Shown here: piece after piece, positions 28,005 through 40,455 of the stretch | Position numbering within the stretch: position 1 is the stretch's first letter | Layout: the number at the start of each line of letters is the position of its first letter | DNA from: Chrysoperla carnea | Taxonomy: Eukaryota; Arthropoda; Insecta; Neuroptera; Chrysopidae | Reading direction: 5' to 3' | Assembly (NCBI RefSeq): GCF_905475395.1 | Contig: NC_058337.1 | Location: 99,194,368-99,258,367 of the forward strand | Length of the DNA stretch: 64,000 nt | Made by a program: the position numbers and the translations under genes | Notes under the pieces: model-generated | The model's database searches: none | Seen by the model: the letters and a program-made list of their open reading frames with translations, nothing else | What the model was told of the DNA's origin: nothing

Positions 28005-28567
28005 TAGGGAATATTCATGAAATTTAAATTTCGTTCAAATATTTTTCTTCCGTAACTTTAATGACTGGACATTTCAACTAAACCATTATTTTAGTAATTA
28101 ATATCTTTTTAATAACTTAAAATTAATTAATCAAAATACAAATTCAGTGAAGGCAATTAAAAATTTCTAAAACGGAAATTCAAATTTTTATACGGACGTG
28201 ACATCAAAGTACGGGCTTGTCAAATTTGTTGACATACTGTATGATATTAATTACTTACATTTTATATGGTATTTCATTAAATTATACTATTCTACGGCTT
28301 TTTATTAGAAAACTTAATAATAACGAGTGTAAATTCTGTGTTGTAAATTCATTTTTTTAAAGTAAAAAATTGACAGATCACATACTTATACGTCATCAAC
28401 AGAGAGCGCCAAAAAACTGCGTTTAAATATCTCAAAATTATAATGTATTTTAAATATTTTTTTACACTTAAATACAGCATTTTTAAGCAGTATTTATATT
28501 TTTTACTTTGTTATAACGGTGTAAACAATGAATAAAAAATATAAAAAAAATACATGAATATTCCCTA
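28005..28567. mobile_element. 563-bp MITE with 15-bp perfect terminal inverted repeats
   Basis: TAGGGAATATTCATG at 28005-28019 is exactly mirrored by CATGAATATTCCCTA at 28553-28567. The outermost TA on each side could be a TA target duplication, as in Tc1/mariner or Harbinger-type MITEs. A second copy starts at 61477 with the same end and about 430 bp of matching sequence. No coding capacity. Confidence 0.85.
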
Positions 28568-28951
28568 TTTGTCACTGTGTGATGGCATCGAGTACAATAT
28601 TTTTTAAAAAGGTTTTGTATAATCTTGCCTATCAATATATGGTACAAAACAACAGCTACTTTTTATATAATACTTTCTGAAAAATATTTTCTTTATTGTA
28701 ACAAAAGGTATTATTTGATTACTGTGAATTGGAAATTTTGTTAAACAAAACATATTTACACAAATCGTTTTGTTTAAAGAAATTTGTTTGATCAGTGTTT
28801 TTTAAAATTTTTGCATTGCTTCCTTGTTTTGGCTAACAAGGTTTTGCTGGATCAATGTATATCAAGTCTTGACCGTAAAAATTTTTGTATAAATATAAAA
28901 AATTAAAATTAAATCAACATTAAATTAAATTCGACATTTTAGACAGAATGA

Positions 28952-30191
28952 TTACGGATACGAATCAAAAAAGTGTGCGACAGCTATGATCAAATCCTCT
29001 CGCTTTGCTTTTCTCAAAGCGTGCGTTAAATTTGTTCTTAATTTTCTTCGTTCATACATAGGATCTTCTTCGAATGTATGTAACATCTGGAAAAAAAATT
29101 ACTGTAGTTGTAAGATAATATAATCGGAAGATCACGAGTAAAAAACATGGTATATATTTAAACTTAGCGATTTTTCTTAAAAATACTCCTAGAACATCAG
29201 GAAAAACCAAATTAACAGACCCTGTGAATTTTTTTTCCTCCCGGTCTAGAAGCATTTTTAAGATTGCTGCTATTGCCACCCGCCAGGGATATCCGTGTCT
29301 TTAAGGATCACAATGCGTGTCTGAAATTATAGGCAGGGATATATTTTATATTAGTTATATAAATTATAGGCACGGATATCCGTGGCGGCAATAGACACTT
29401 TGTGTTAAGAAAAGTCGCTTAAGAGTAAATTTAATAAAACATTTAATTTCAAACCTCCAATATTTGCGTTGGCATATCATTTCTATGCTTTCTATATATA
29501 ACGTCCATTGTACCTTCACGTAAGCCCAAATATCGACCTACTATCTTCCATTTATTACCTAAACGTTCAGAAATATGTTTAAAGCATTTATCTCTTACGA
29601 CATCATCATATTGTGTGTTTGGTCGTGAGGTAGGAAGGTCATTTGGTGCCATATGCGTATGATCTTGAGGGACATTTATTTGTATTGATGGCATGTATTC
29701 AGGAGCACTTGGTCTAACAGGTGGCATTTGTTGAGTACCATTTGATACTGTCGGAGGTTCATGGTTAATTTGATTTGATTGACTATAGTTCAAACCTAAA
29801 AATATTTACAAATAAATTTAGTAATTACTAATTTTTCTTGTTTCTCATTTGAAATCAGAAACTAACATGTATTTGTTCGAGCTGGAAAATGTCTGTGTTC
29901 CCTGTATTGTTGATTTTCGTAAAAGTGAATATAATTTAAAACCTCTATAAGGCTTTGTTCTCCAATTCTTAATGCTATTTGTCGCAGTGGTGCAACATTC
30001 TCTTTAGTTAAAATATCTGCTTTTTCTAACAAATTAATTAAATCTTCTAATTTATCACAATAACTCAAACGTCGCACTGAGTTCAAATCTTTTTCATAAA
30101 ATTTTTTCAGTTCAAAGAAATTTATGTTATTTATGTACTGACTGCACATTGTAATAAAATCAAGTTTTAAACGATCATAAGAGAGAAACAT
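28952..30191 (-). CDS. FADD: FADD-like adaptor (death-effector plus death domain), 3 exons
   Basis: Minus-strand exons are 30191..29867, 29795..29455 and 29086..28952. Donors are ACA T|gttagt and GAG|gtttga. Acceptors are tttttag|GT and ttccag|ATG. The result is 266 residues with no internal stop. Residues about 1-100 form a helical death-effector-like domain (FELKKFYEKDLNS, EDLINLLEKADIL). Residues about 110-168 are a proline-rich, low-complexity linker. Residues about 170-262 form a death domain (FKHISERLGNKWKIVGRYLG, LRKAKREDLIIAV) split by intron 2. In insects, FADD bridges IMD (death domain) and the caspase Dredd (death-effector domain) in the cytoplasm, upstream of Relish. That role is taken from the family. 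Domain order and size (Drosophila Fadd is about 239 aa) fit. The start is the first ATG of the open frame. Intron 2 (368 nt) carries a small foldback element. The gene ends 2.3 kb from the divergent ELOVL6-like gene. Confidence 0.88.
29269..29396. mobile_element. Small foldback MITE inside FADD intron 2
   Basis: Imperfect inverted ends of about 30 bp lie at 29269..29300 (ctattgccacccgcca, ggatatccgtgtct) and 29368..29396 (aggcacggatatccgtg, gcggcaatag). They enclose about 67 bp of A+T-rich sequence. The element fits wholly within intron 2 and leaves both splice sites intact. Superfamily unknown. Confidence 0.6.
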
Positions 30192-31225
30192 TTTATCGCT
30201 GAATCTTTAAATACTTTTTCTGTTTTAATCACTTTTTTTGGTTAAATAACTGACAATCGTAACAACTGTCACCCAAAGACTATAGGATGCTCTTTGCTGT
30301 CAACATTTCACTTGTCTTGTCATTTGGTAATTTGGTATGCATTTGTTAGTTGTTTAATATTCTTTGATTTTATCAACCGAATCTTAAAAGTTGACATTTT
30401 TATATTGTCTAGTACTCTAGTAGATGGCGATAAATTCTAGAATTCAGAAAAACGTAAATTTTGTATTTGTATGTATTTTTTGAGAAAATATTATACATTG
30501 ATAATTTTTAGCATAGTATTTGAGAAAAACTACATCCGTTTTTTAGGTGCCTGATTTTTTCATAACAATTGACAAAAACATCAATGATTTAAAAAGGCGC
30601 CAGAATGTGTAGAAAAGTTTCTGGTCCGTAAAAGCAAAAATATTTTCATAATATTCTTTTGAGAAAAAGTTTGAGCAAATATAGTTTTACGAAAAATAAT
30701 TGTTTAAAATTTGAAATTCTATAATTAAAATTTTAAAAAGAAGAATACAGTATTTAAAATAAAAAATCGGTCAAGTGCAAATTTAACTTCGTTGCACTGG
30801 TTCGTAAAGATGATTTGGATATAGAATAAGTTCACATTCAATATCAAATAAAAGTTTATCGGTTTATATTTAATGTTTTACCAAATTTAATGTGTATGAT
30901 AAAAGTGACTTTGATCAATTCGAAGTTTTTATTTTGTGAATTTTTAGTCTGCAGTTTTCATTAGAAAACAACTGTATTCATAAGAAAATTTTTATTGCGT
31001 CCCCAAGGTTTTAATCGTCGGTTTTTCGTTTTTTTTTATTCTGATAGGAAAATCATCAAATAATAATTATTCGATAATCTACCTTTTAGATTAAAAAAAA
31101 AAAAAAAATTGATATCCATCAATTTGAAGCTTGATGCAATTCAAAATTTTTTGGGTCCCGTGATAGAGCTTCTGAGAATTTTCTTAGGTAAACATTTGTT
31201 CAAAATAACATAAAAAACACGTATT

Positions 31226-31525
31226 CGCCCCGTGCATGAGTTTTACTGGAGGCGTTTCCATGGTAATGATACTCTACTTTATTAATATAATTGTATGGAT
31301 GCATATAATTGAATGGATTGCATCCATAGCTTACATTGAAAATCTAATATTATTGTCTAACAAATTTAAATAAGTAATTATGATAATTTACATTTAAAAA
31401 ATATTATTTATACAATTCCGTTTCTTATTTTCAATGCAACAAGTTAAATTAATTTTTATTTTTCAATAATTTTAATTTGACATTTATTGACATTTGTTGA
31501 CATTTACTATAACATTTAACTGTTT
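31226..31525 (-). repeat. Repeat family B, copy 2
   Basis: Minus-strand copy running from gcatgagttttactgg and gcgtttccatggtaa through the gcatccatacaat region to tttaatttgacatt. The attcgttgtgtgcg start is missing, so it is truncated. It lies about 1 kb upstream of the ELOVL6-like start. Confidence 0.7.
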
Positions 31526-32215
31526 CAAATATGTTTTTAGTCGATACATTGAAATTTATTGGTGACATCACATTTTGTGCATTCTTTTACCCGGAATTCC
31601 AATGTGTATAATTGGATATCGCCCTTCTGTTATAAAAATATCAGTCAGCTAACAATTTTGCATACAATCGAAATTATCATATTATCATCTAAAAGTGATA
31701 CGTTTTTAAAACGTTGGTACGGAATACTAAAAATGAAATTCGAATAAAAACGTGTTCATATTTTAATTAATATTCGTTTGTCCATAATATTTTAATGAAT
31801 ATTTAATCCGAAAAGATAAAAGAAATCTATACATCTGTAAGATATTTGTGTTTTTCAATAAGAAACATAATAAAATTTTTCAATCAATGATATCACCTGA
31901 TGTGTTCACGATTTATGATATTTGCAGAACATAATTAATTGATGAGTTTTAGGTACTAGTCGAGCCGGTCAAAGTTTATAATAAAAATAAATGTACATTG
32001 GAAAATTGCACCTAACTTATCTAGAATTGATGATAAAAAGTATTTAAAAAATCGAATGATCTTTAGTGAACTATCTCGCCATAAAGTAAAATTGTCATAA
32101 TCACTTGAGGAGATTATCAAATGAAAACAATTAGATACAGAAAATTTTTTTTTGCAGATTGTAACAAATGAATTCTGTGAGTCATAAATATACGATACAA
32201 GTGTATATTACAAAC

Positions 32216-32330
32216 GCATGCGCATTTCAATGATTTGAATATGGGAACCTCCTCTTTAAAGCCAGCCGAACTGATGAGAAAACGGTTAGCTTGTGAGGTG
32301 TGCTTGCTAAAAATCAGTCACTGATACATT
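32216..32330 (+). promoter_or_regulatory. Candidate promoter region of the ELOVL6-like gene
   Basis: About 200-300 bp before the ATG lie a GCATGCGCA palindrome (32217-32226), which is like an NRF-1 site, and TCAGTC (near 32314), which fits the arthropod initiator TCAGT. No TATA box is seen at the right distance. Position plus motif only; the start site is not proven. Confidence 0.35.
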
Positions 32331-32513
32331 ATTGCTGGTCAATTAAAAAAGAATTCACTTAAAATATTCATTAAAATTATGTTTAATTTATAAAAACTAT
32401 AAAACCGGGAGTGAATTTTTTTTATTTATAATTTATTTTCATATTGTGATTTTATTTCAATATTTTTTTTGTGATATAATTAAGTATAAATTAAAATCTA
32501 AATCACATTAATA

Positions 32514-32839
32514 ATGGCTAGTGTCAGTAATATGGAAGTAACAATGCCAAATTATTCTTATATTTTTAATTTTGAAGAGGATTTCATACATCAAGAAACC
32601 AGGAAATGGATGGTGGAAAATTGGACATTAGGTTTTTATTATACGGGATTATATATGATTATTATATTCGGCGGTCAACATTATATGCAAAATAGACCGC
32701 GATTTGAATTACGAGGTTTACTATCATTTTGGAACACATGTTTAGCATGTTTTTCTATAATCGGTTTTACTCGAACTGCTCCAGAATTATTTCATGTTTT
32801 AAAACATTACGGACTTCATCATTCAGTATGCGTGCCAAG
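32514..32839 (+). CDS. ELOVL6/Baldspot-like fatty acid elongase, first coding exon only (partial)
   Basis: The ATG at 32514 opens 108 codons plus two bases and ends at a perfect donor, CCAAG|gtaagttt. The protein aligns from memory with the ELOVL6 N-terminus: an acidic lead (YIFNFEEDF), then RKWMVENW, a first membrane helix at about residues 41-57 (FYYTGLYMIIIFGG), the charged loop RPRFELRGLL, a second membrane helix at about 73-92 (SFWNTCLACFSIIGF), and HHSVCVPR, which leads into the luminal loop. ELOVL6-type enzymes sit in the ER and do the malonyl-CoA condensation that lengthens C12-C16 acyl-CoA. The catalytic HxxHH box lies in later exons, which I could not find in the remaining 31 kb. 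The gene is therefore partial in this window, with a presumed first intron longer than 31 kb. The transcript reads away from FADD. Confidence 0.85.
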
Positions 32840-33948
32840 GTAAGTTTGAAAACAAATTTTTTATCCTTTTTAATAAATGACACAAAATTCTTCTTTTTTT
32901 TTTTTGTTGTAATTTGTGAATAAAATGATTGAACGGCATGTACTACTTTAGAGTAGAATTGAATGTGAGGTATGCTTACTTTCACGTTGATAACCTAAAA
33001 GTGATCATCAGTCAAATATTTCATTTAAAAATATTCACCTTTTTAAAAAAACGCGGCTAAATAAATATTAATTTTGTGTTATATGCCTTCGTTTATTTAA
33101 ACACCATGAAAACAAAAAAAGTTGATTTATGTTAATTTTTTTTGATAATAACTGTAATTAAAAATTTTAAAATTAAGTTTTTTAAGTATCTGTTAATTTA
33201 AATTTTACTTAATTTTTAAATTTTCGGTCTTGTTGTTATGTTTTTAATTGTAGCGAATTGATTTATTCATTGTACGAAAATTTTTACTGTTTGTTTATAT
33301 ACATTGACTTTTATGCAAACCCGTTGAAAAATTCTAATTTTTCTAATCGTTCACTTTTTAAATACCCTGCTTAGTGTTTATATGTAACAATGAGGGGTGT
33401 ATTAAATTTATTGTGTAATATTTGAGGGGTTGTATTAAATTTAGTCTAAGGTTAAAGTTACACTCAGAAATATTGTTGAAGGGAAAACATTTTGCTACAG
33501 GTGTTCATAAAATTATTGTATTATTCGATGTCCGCCTGTCTATAACTTAGTGTGCCATTCTTTGAGATCGTGATATTCACCTTAAAAAATGATTTAATGT
33601 TTTTGAACAAGGAAACCTAAACTACGGATAATTAATATGTGAGATCCTCAAAAATGATACAGTAGAAGATAGAAGAAAAGTTAAAAAAAAAAGAATGAAA
33701 AAAATAAATGTTCATTAATCTTTGATTGAGAACAAGTTTGAAGTGAAGATATTTAAACTAATGTGCCGTTTTCGAGAAAGTTTCCGAAAAATTTGTAGGC
33801 TATATACAACGATTGGTTGAACTTATTTATTCTTTCCAACCTGTTTTATGTTTAACGTATGTACAAAACTTGAAGGATCTGAATACCACGTATATACGGG
33901 GTGTTAACTTCAAACTATGGCATTAAAAGAGCAAAGTTTTATAGAGGA

Positions 33949-34528
33949 CTAGCTGCGAACTATCCGCTTCGCTGGACAATTTCAGTTTAAAAAATACAAA
34001 GATTATTGTATTATAACCTTAATTTCATATGCCGTCACTTATTCTCCTTTTGCTCACAATTTTGTCGATCTTATTATTTTGATGCAGACCCTAATTTTTT
34101 TTAAACAGCCTATGTTACACGCTGAAAATGAAGCTTTCTATACTTGAAATAATTTTTCAAATCGGCTAAGTAATTCCCTTTGTCATCACCCAAAAACTTC
34201 CATTAGGTACCCTATTTTTACCCCCTTCAGGGTAAAATTTTCAAAAACTTTGAATGTCGTATTTATTTATATCTAATCAAAAGCCTAAAAATATCTTTCA
34301 AGCTTCCAGCTTTAAAAATAACGTAATTTCCATGCAAACTTGCAAGCCCTATGTCCACCCCTAAAGCCCTTTTTTCGTATAAAAAAGTAGTCTCTTTCGT
34401 TTCCCAGGCTCTTCACTATCTCTGTACCAAAGTTTATTTAAATCGATTTATTCGCCTGAGTGTTAGGCGTGATTCCCTAACACACAGGCAGACAGAGTTT
34501 TTTTTCGCATTTATAATATTAGTAAAGA
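33949..34528 (-). mobile_element. Non-autonomous Helitron-like element (580 bp)
   Basis: Read on the minus strand it starts A|TCTTTACTAATATTATAAA, the usual insect Helitron 5' end. It ends GCAGCTAG|T, with a short hairpin (GCGAA..TTCGC) just before the CTAG. Insertion between A and T and the absence of terminal inverted repeats fit rolling-circle transposition. The interior has no Rep/helicase. Confidence 0.7.
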
Positions 34529-35805
34529 TTGAATTCTAAGTTTCCCACACACTTTTTTGGATCATATTTACTATTCACAAAATAAAAAATGCATAGTTGA
34601 AAATTTGATGCTTAATAACTTTTATTTAAAATATTTTCTTTAAAAAATGCACGATTTTTAAGAAAAATTTAAAAAAATTAAAAACACAGCAAATTGTAGT
34701 TACGTTTGTGGATGAATTGTGGATTGACTTTTCAGAAAGTATGAAAGATAAGAAAAAGTTTGTACGTATAAATCAATCGGAAATTTTCACCCGATTACTT
34801 TTGTCCGAGCTAATTTTTCTCTAAAATGCATAGTTCGAGTAAATTGCAAAAAATTGTGAAAAAAACGTGAAAAATCGTCCATTTTTTACCTAAATAATTT
34901 TTTTTCTGCGCACATGAAAATTTTTATAATAAAGGTAAAAAAGTTCAGTAAATTTCTTCAAAAAATTCAATAAATTTCACCTAATTTGATGGGGAGTATA
35001 AAATACAAAATTTAATTTTTTTGCCGAAAAATTTCAAATTACGAATTTTAGAACATTACTTTTTATTTCACTTGCTTCTATAACGTTGCTTGTTATAAAA
35101 TATTTATTTACTGAAATTTGAATCGATTTCAAAATTACAAAATTAAATTAACAAAGTTCTGTTGTTTCGTTAAAATTGCAACGGAACCCTAAAACTGCCA
35201 AGAAACTATGCTGTAAAAATTGTATTCTGCAAATCTTCTAATGTGTACATGTATAGATATAAATCTAGCTTTACCAAAGATGCAGTCAGTACCTTTATGA
35301 TTTTTTGTGTCGACACATGAGCTTTGAGAGAGATTCATAACAGATTTCTGTTTGATCTTGAGAACGTTTTTGACAGTCAGAGCAATTTTATTTATAATAT
35401 GTAAAACATTTACGGACAAACTCAATGACAACATGAGGTTAATGAGATTAATGTGTAATTTAAATAATTTAAAAAGTCAACATTAATTTATTTTTGCTAT
35501 ATCTATAAATAAATTAATTCCATCGTTTTTTAAAAAAAACTAAAGCTAAATGGTTTCGGATTAAATTTTGACTTTTGATCGAGAATTTATAAAAATCTAA
35601 ATAAAAATACAATTTTGGACTCTATATTTAAAAAAAAGAACTTATTTCCGGTTTCAAGAAAATTCCAGAGACGGAAATTTAGTGATCTTCACACGATCAA
35701 GATGTAGTATTTTCCAGAAATCCTTTAATAAGATATGAGTCCCATTTTGAAGGCAACACTGTTTTCGATAAGAAGGGCGTTTCAAGATTTGGTCCACTTT
35801 GTATA

Positions 35806-36276
35806 TCTTAATATATATATTTCTTGTGTGCGTGTGTATGTAATTGAACTCCTCCTAGACGGCTGGACCGATTTTGATGAAATTTTTTGTGTGTGTTCGT
35901 GGAGATTCGAGAATGGTTTAGATTTACAATTTGGTCCAGTACAACTGTTTTTGAGGGCTCCGTACCAAAAAAATGAAATTTCATTAAATGGTGGGAGCGC
36001 ATATAAATCATATCACATTATGTATACTATGTGTACTATGTATTTTTAATAGTATTCAGGTATTGTCAATAGGCATTTATTAGAGCCATATGCGAGCGCA
36101 GCGAGCTCTACTATCAAAGACCAGGCCAAAGGTCGAAGGTCAGGCCACTCCAATAAATAGGAGTTAAATTGGGGTTTAGCGGGATGGGTTTAGCGGACAG
36201 GCGAAACGTAGTATAGGTATTAATGAATTTGAGTTACGTTTTTACGGGACAGGACAACGTCTGTCGGGACCGCTAG
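35806..36276 (+). mobile_element. Non-autonomous Helitron-like element (471 bp)
   Basis: Starts A|TCTTAATATATATATTTC and ends gtcgggaccgCTAG|T. A small GACA..TGTC hairpin precedes the CTAG. The block gacggctggaccgatttt and the 3' end acaacgtctgtcgggac are frequent in insect repeats of this type. Family A copy 5 begins about 25 bp after its end. No protein coding. Confidence 0.65.
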
Positions 36277-36301
36277 TATGTAATAAATATCAAATATTAA
36301 T

Positions 36302-36930
36302 TTTAGCCCCAAGTTTGTAACGCTTACAAATATTGACGATACGAAAAAAATTGGATATAGGTATGTTCTTAAAATCATCTAATTACTTCATTCCCGGTTT
36401 TCCGTTTGGCCTTCAACACGATAACTCAAAAACGAAGAGAAATATCAATCTGAAATTTTTATAGCGTGTTCAGAACGTAAAAAGTGAGTTTGAGTTAGTA
36501 AATGAGCAACCAAAGTCCATTGTACCCATTTTGTAAACGATTAGAAATAGAGCAAAAATATAAATTTAAAAAATGTTCCTTATAAGAAAATAAACAGTTT
36601 TTGCTTGATATATTTTTTCGTAAACATCATGGTTTACCCATAAGGGCGCAAATTAAGACAAAAATTTCGTGTCCAATTTTCCAAAAAAAGGTAAGGAGTT
36701 GAAAATTTGCAGGTAGCTTCACCTAGTGGTCTTGCAATAAATTCTTGAAAAACGAAAAAATAGGTTCAAAAATTTTCTTAATTATCGAAACCTAAACAAA
36801 TGGCGCCATTATTGTGTTGGTTTTTAAACTCTTCTAATTTATTAAAAATAATGCAAGCATTGACATTCAACACATTCTATACCGGTTTTTCCACAATTAA
36901 CTCAGTTAATTGTTTATGTTCATTTGTTTC
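36302..36930 (-). repeat. Repeat family A, copy 5
   Basis: Minus-strand copy from agccccaagtttgtaacgc to aattgtttatgttcatttg. It includes cacgataactcaaaaacga and gtaaacatcatggtttaccc. With copy 6 it forms a large inverted pair about 290 bp apart. Confidence 0.8.
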
Positions 36931-37218
36931 TATATATGGTAGTTAGCTCGGAAATTAGAGAATATTTTTTATTAGATTTGAATTGATTAAAACACATAAT
37001 TAATTTATTGGAAGATTACAAATATTAAAACATGGTAGTAATAAAAACATACACTTTTTTTTATAATTATTATGATCAACAATTAAAACATATTTTTAAA
37101 TAAATAATAATAGACATCTTGTATGTTTACACCACACAACCTCTGTACAGTAATCCAATCTATAAGCCATGTTACCTAGTTAAATACTAAAGAAGAGGTT
37201 ATTTAAAAAAAAATTAAA

Positions 37219-37808
37219 AACAAGTGAAAACAAACAATTGACTGAGTTAATTGTTGAAATACCATGTATAGACAGTGTTGATGAAGCAATCGTTTGTTTT
37301 TTGACGTCACGTTAATAAAAAAAGATATCCACTTTTAAATAGTACACACACACTGATATTCCCATATTAATGCATACTATAAAATTTGCACCTAATAAGC
37401 GCCCTCGTGGGTAAACAGTGAAGTTTACAAAAAAATTTTTCAAACAAAAGTTGTATATTTTTTTATAAAGAACATTTTTTACATTTAAACTTTTGTTCTA
37501 TCTCTAACGGTTTACAAGATGGGTCCTACAGACCCAAGACCCAATTGACCCATATTGCTCATTTACGAACTTGACCTCAGTTTTTAGGTCCTGAGTACGC
37601 TATAAAAATTTCATTTTGATATCTTTTTTCGTTTTTGAGTTATCGTGTCCACAGACGGACGGTCGGACGGACAACCGGAAATGGACTAATTAGGTGATTC
37701 TATGAACACCTATACCAAAATTTTTTTCGTAGCATGAATATTTTTAGGCGTTACAAACTTTAGACTAAACTTAATATATTATGTATATTTCATATATACA
37801 TGGTATAA
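37219..37808 (+). repeat. Repeat family A, copy 6 (near full length)
   Basis: Runs from aacaagtgaaaacaaacaat to tttcatatatacatggtat. All family blocks are in order: gggtaaacagtgaagtttac, ggtttacaagatgggtccta, gtttttgagttatcgtg, ggacaaccggaaatggact. No ORF of note. Confidence 0.85.
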
Positions 37809-38519
37809 TTAGGGTAAGCGGATTATATTAGTGTATTATTCTAAGAAAATTTCAGAAAGAGATTTATGGCCATTCCTTACTAATAGGGTATTCGACTATT
37901 TTTGAAAAAGTACTTCAAAATGTTGATTTTGCTAATAAAAAGCAACAAAAATTTATTTCGGAAAAATACACACGCTTTCTTGCCAAAACTTAAATTAAAT
38001 TTTAAACCTTTTTTAAACTGTCAAAAACGCGGGTATCCACTTTGATGACGTAATGTGGGTATCACTATACGAAATAACACAAATAAATTTGACAGATATA
38101 TTCATAGACATCTGAGCTGTCTACACTGAACTAACTGATGGTCTATGACTCATACCGCTATGACATCACAGCAGGGCTTAACCGCGTTTTAGGTCACGTG
38201 ATATACAGTTTAAAAATTACGATTTTTAATTTTAATATTTTAAAAGAAAAATGTGCTTTTATGACTCGAAATTAGAATATTTAAGTATATTTTTACATAA
38301 ATTTTAACTTTTTTCAAATTTCATGATTTATTTTTGACTAACGATAATACTCTATTACCACTAATCATTTTTATTTGTTAATTTATCTTTAAACTTTCGA
38401 TATGGTTAATTATCAAGTTAAAATAAAGTTTTTTTCGAAAATAATTCGTATCCGTAAAATTGATACTTTTCTTAAATTTTTGGAAAAGCAACAATATTTC
38501 GTTCTTTAAAAACGAAATC

Positions 38520-38818
38520 AAGACCATCCATAAATTACGTCACAAAAATTTTATGAGTTTTTTAAGGCCCCTCTCCCCGTGTTTGTCATATATGGTCACA
38601 TTAGTGTACCCTCTCTGGTATGAGTCACATATTTATCAATTTTATATTTAGAAATAATTAAAACAGCAGTTTCAAAATTTTTAAAAAGTCATAGAAAAAG
38701 TATAGATTTCATGTTTTAATATTTTAGATTTTGACATGTATCCCTGTCACATAATGTCACATTCATTTAATCCCCTCCGCACTCCTTAAAGTGTGACGTA
38801 ATTTATGGATGGCCCCTT
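38520..38818. mobile_element. About 300-bp MITE with TIR containing ccataaattacgtcac
   Basis: Left end agaccatccataaattacgt (38521-38540) and right end gtgtgacgtaatttatggat then ggcc (38791-38814) are inverted and nearly identical. The inside is non-coding, with several gtcacat motifs. This terminal sequence is common in insect genomes, from memory. Superfamily not assigned. Confidence 0.75.
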
Positions 38819-39429
38819 AGTCCGTCCAGCAGCCGAGAACATTTAAAAGACAAGCGTAAAGTTATTATCCACTTACCTAACCAGCAGATGAACGGTTAGG
38901 TTTCTTATACGTCGTAATCCTCAGTAAATCGAAAATGCCATCTGCTGAACCCCAAAAATGTACCTCGAATCGGACTTTGTAACTGGAACACTTGTGAGAT
39001 ATTGATAGTACATATTTAAACTCTGTAACTCGAATTTCAAAAAACAGACTCCGTAAGTCGTTAGTAAAATATAATACCTTTGTAGTTAGTTAAATATAAC
39101 TTTCTAAGTCGAAATTTTAGCACTTATATTTTCTGTATTTCGAACTATACTTGTTTAGTTTAAAATTAATTAACTAGCAGCTTTTTGCATTTCTTTTGAG
39201 GTTCGGGGTATCGAGGTTCCACTGTATGACTTTACGCTTATATGCTATACAGTATCTGTGATTTTAATCATTAAAAAAATTTTCCAGATCGGTTCAATTT
39301 ATAAAATTTGAGGAAACGTAAACATTCGTGTCCAACGGATTCTCCCTACCATGACTATATACAGATACAATAAAAAATCTACACTGCATTGCATACAATT
39401 AAAATTTGGTACGAGTGCAAGCAAGGTTT

Positions 39430-40455
39430 TCGATTTATTTTAAGATGGCTGAATTTCGAATATTTCTTTCTTTATTGAAATTAGAAAGGTATGAAGAGCA
39501 TTATCTGAGAGCGATTGCGTTAATTAACGATGGATTCTATTAAAGCAAACTAATTTCTCTGTTTGACATTAAAATGATTTAAATACGTTTTTCTATACCC
39601 TGTTTTTATGAAATATATATCAAGGTATACTAAGTTTAGTCCCAAGTTTGTAACGATTAGAAATATTGATGCTACGAACAAAATTTTGGTAAAGATTTTC
39701 ATAAAATCACCTAATTAGTCCATTTCCGCCTGTTTGTACGTCCGTTCATCATTATGATAACTCAAAAGCGAAAAGAAATACCGAGCTGAAATGCTCAGGA
39801 CGTTAAAGTGAGTTCGTAAATGAACAACATAGGCCAATTGAGTTTTGGGTTCTCAGGACCCATCTCGTAATCCGTTAGAGATAGAACAAAAATAATGTTT
39901 CTTATAACAAAATATTAAAAACTTTGGCTTGAAACATTTTTTCGGAAGGATCATTGTTTACTCGTTAGGGTTCAAATAGGAACAAAACTTTAGTATCCAT
40001 TTTCTCCAAAACTACAAAATCTTGTGAAAAATTTTCGAAAAATAGAATAACATTCTAGAAAATACTTTCATAATTTTCGAAAACCAAAACAAATGGCGAC
40101 GAAAGGCCGCCAAAAATGTTTTGGTGTTTTAAACTTTTAATTTATTAAAAATAATGATATATAATAAGTAATAAAAGTATTGACATTCAACACTTTCTAT
40201 ACAGGGTATTTAACTCAGTCTCTTGCTTGTTTGAATTATTAGATTAATATCTGGTGCGTTCTTAGTACCGGGAAAACCTTATATTCCTAAACGGGCATAA
40301 AAAATAATTTGATACAAATTTTCTTAAAATAATTTTAAAATTTAGCAGTTTTTGTAACTTTTTCTTTAATGCATACTAGTAAACGCAATCGCTCTCAGAT
40401 GCCAGACATATATTCCTGTCTAATTTCAAACTCAAAATAAATATCCACATTCCAG
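39430..40455. repeat. Inverted homologous pair flanking a family A copy
   Basis: 39430-39536 and the reverse complement of 40372-40455 share gaaattaga.agg and tgagagcgattgcgtt, with a diverged stretch before them. Family A copy 7 lies between. Either a composite element with diverged inverted ends or an older palindrome that was later invaded. Confidence 0.5.
39607..40234 (-). repeat. Repeat family A, copy 7
   Basis: Minus-strand copy from aaatatatatcaaggtatac and gtcccaagtttgtaacg to taactcagtctcttgcttg. The start motif is decayed. Otherwise it holds the ordered family blocks. Confidence 0.75.

Noticed and set aside
29052-29279. 75-codon minus-strand frame in FADD intron 2
   Set aside because: It overlaps FADD exon 3 in another frame and runs into the MITE. 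Spliced FADD explains the locus.
39441-39542. Short frame MAEFRIFLSLLKLERYEEHY resembling the start of a SAM domain
   Set aside because: It ends after 33 codons, and the same DNA recurs inverted at 40.4 kb without the frame. It is part of a repeat.
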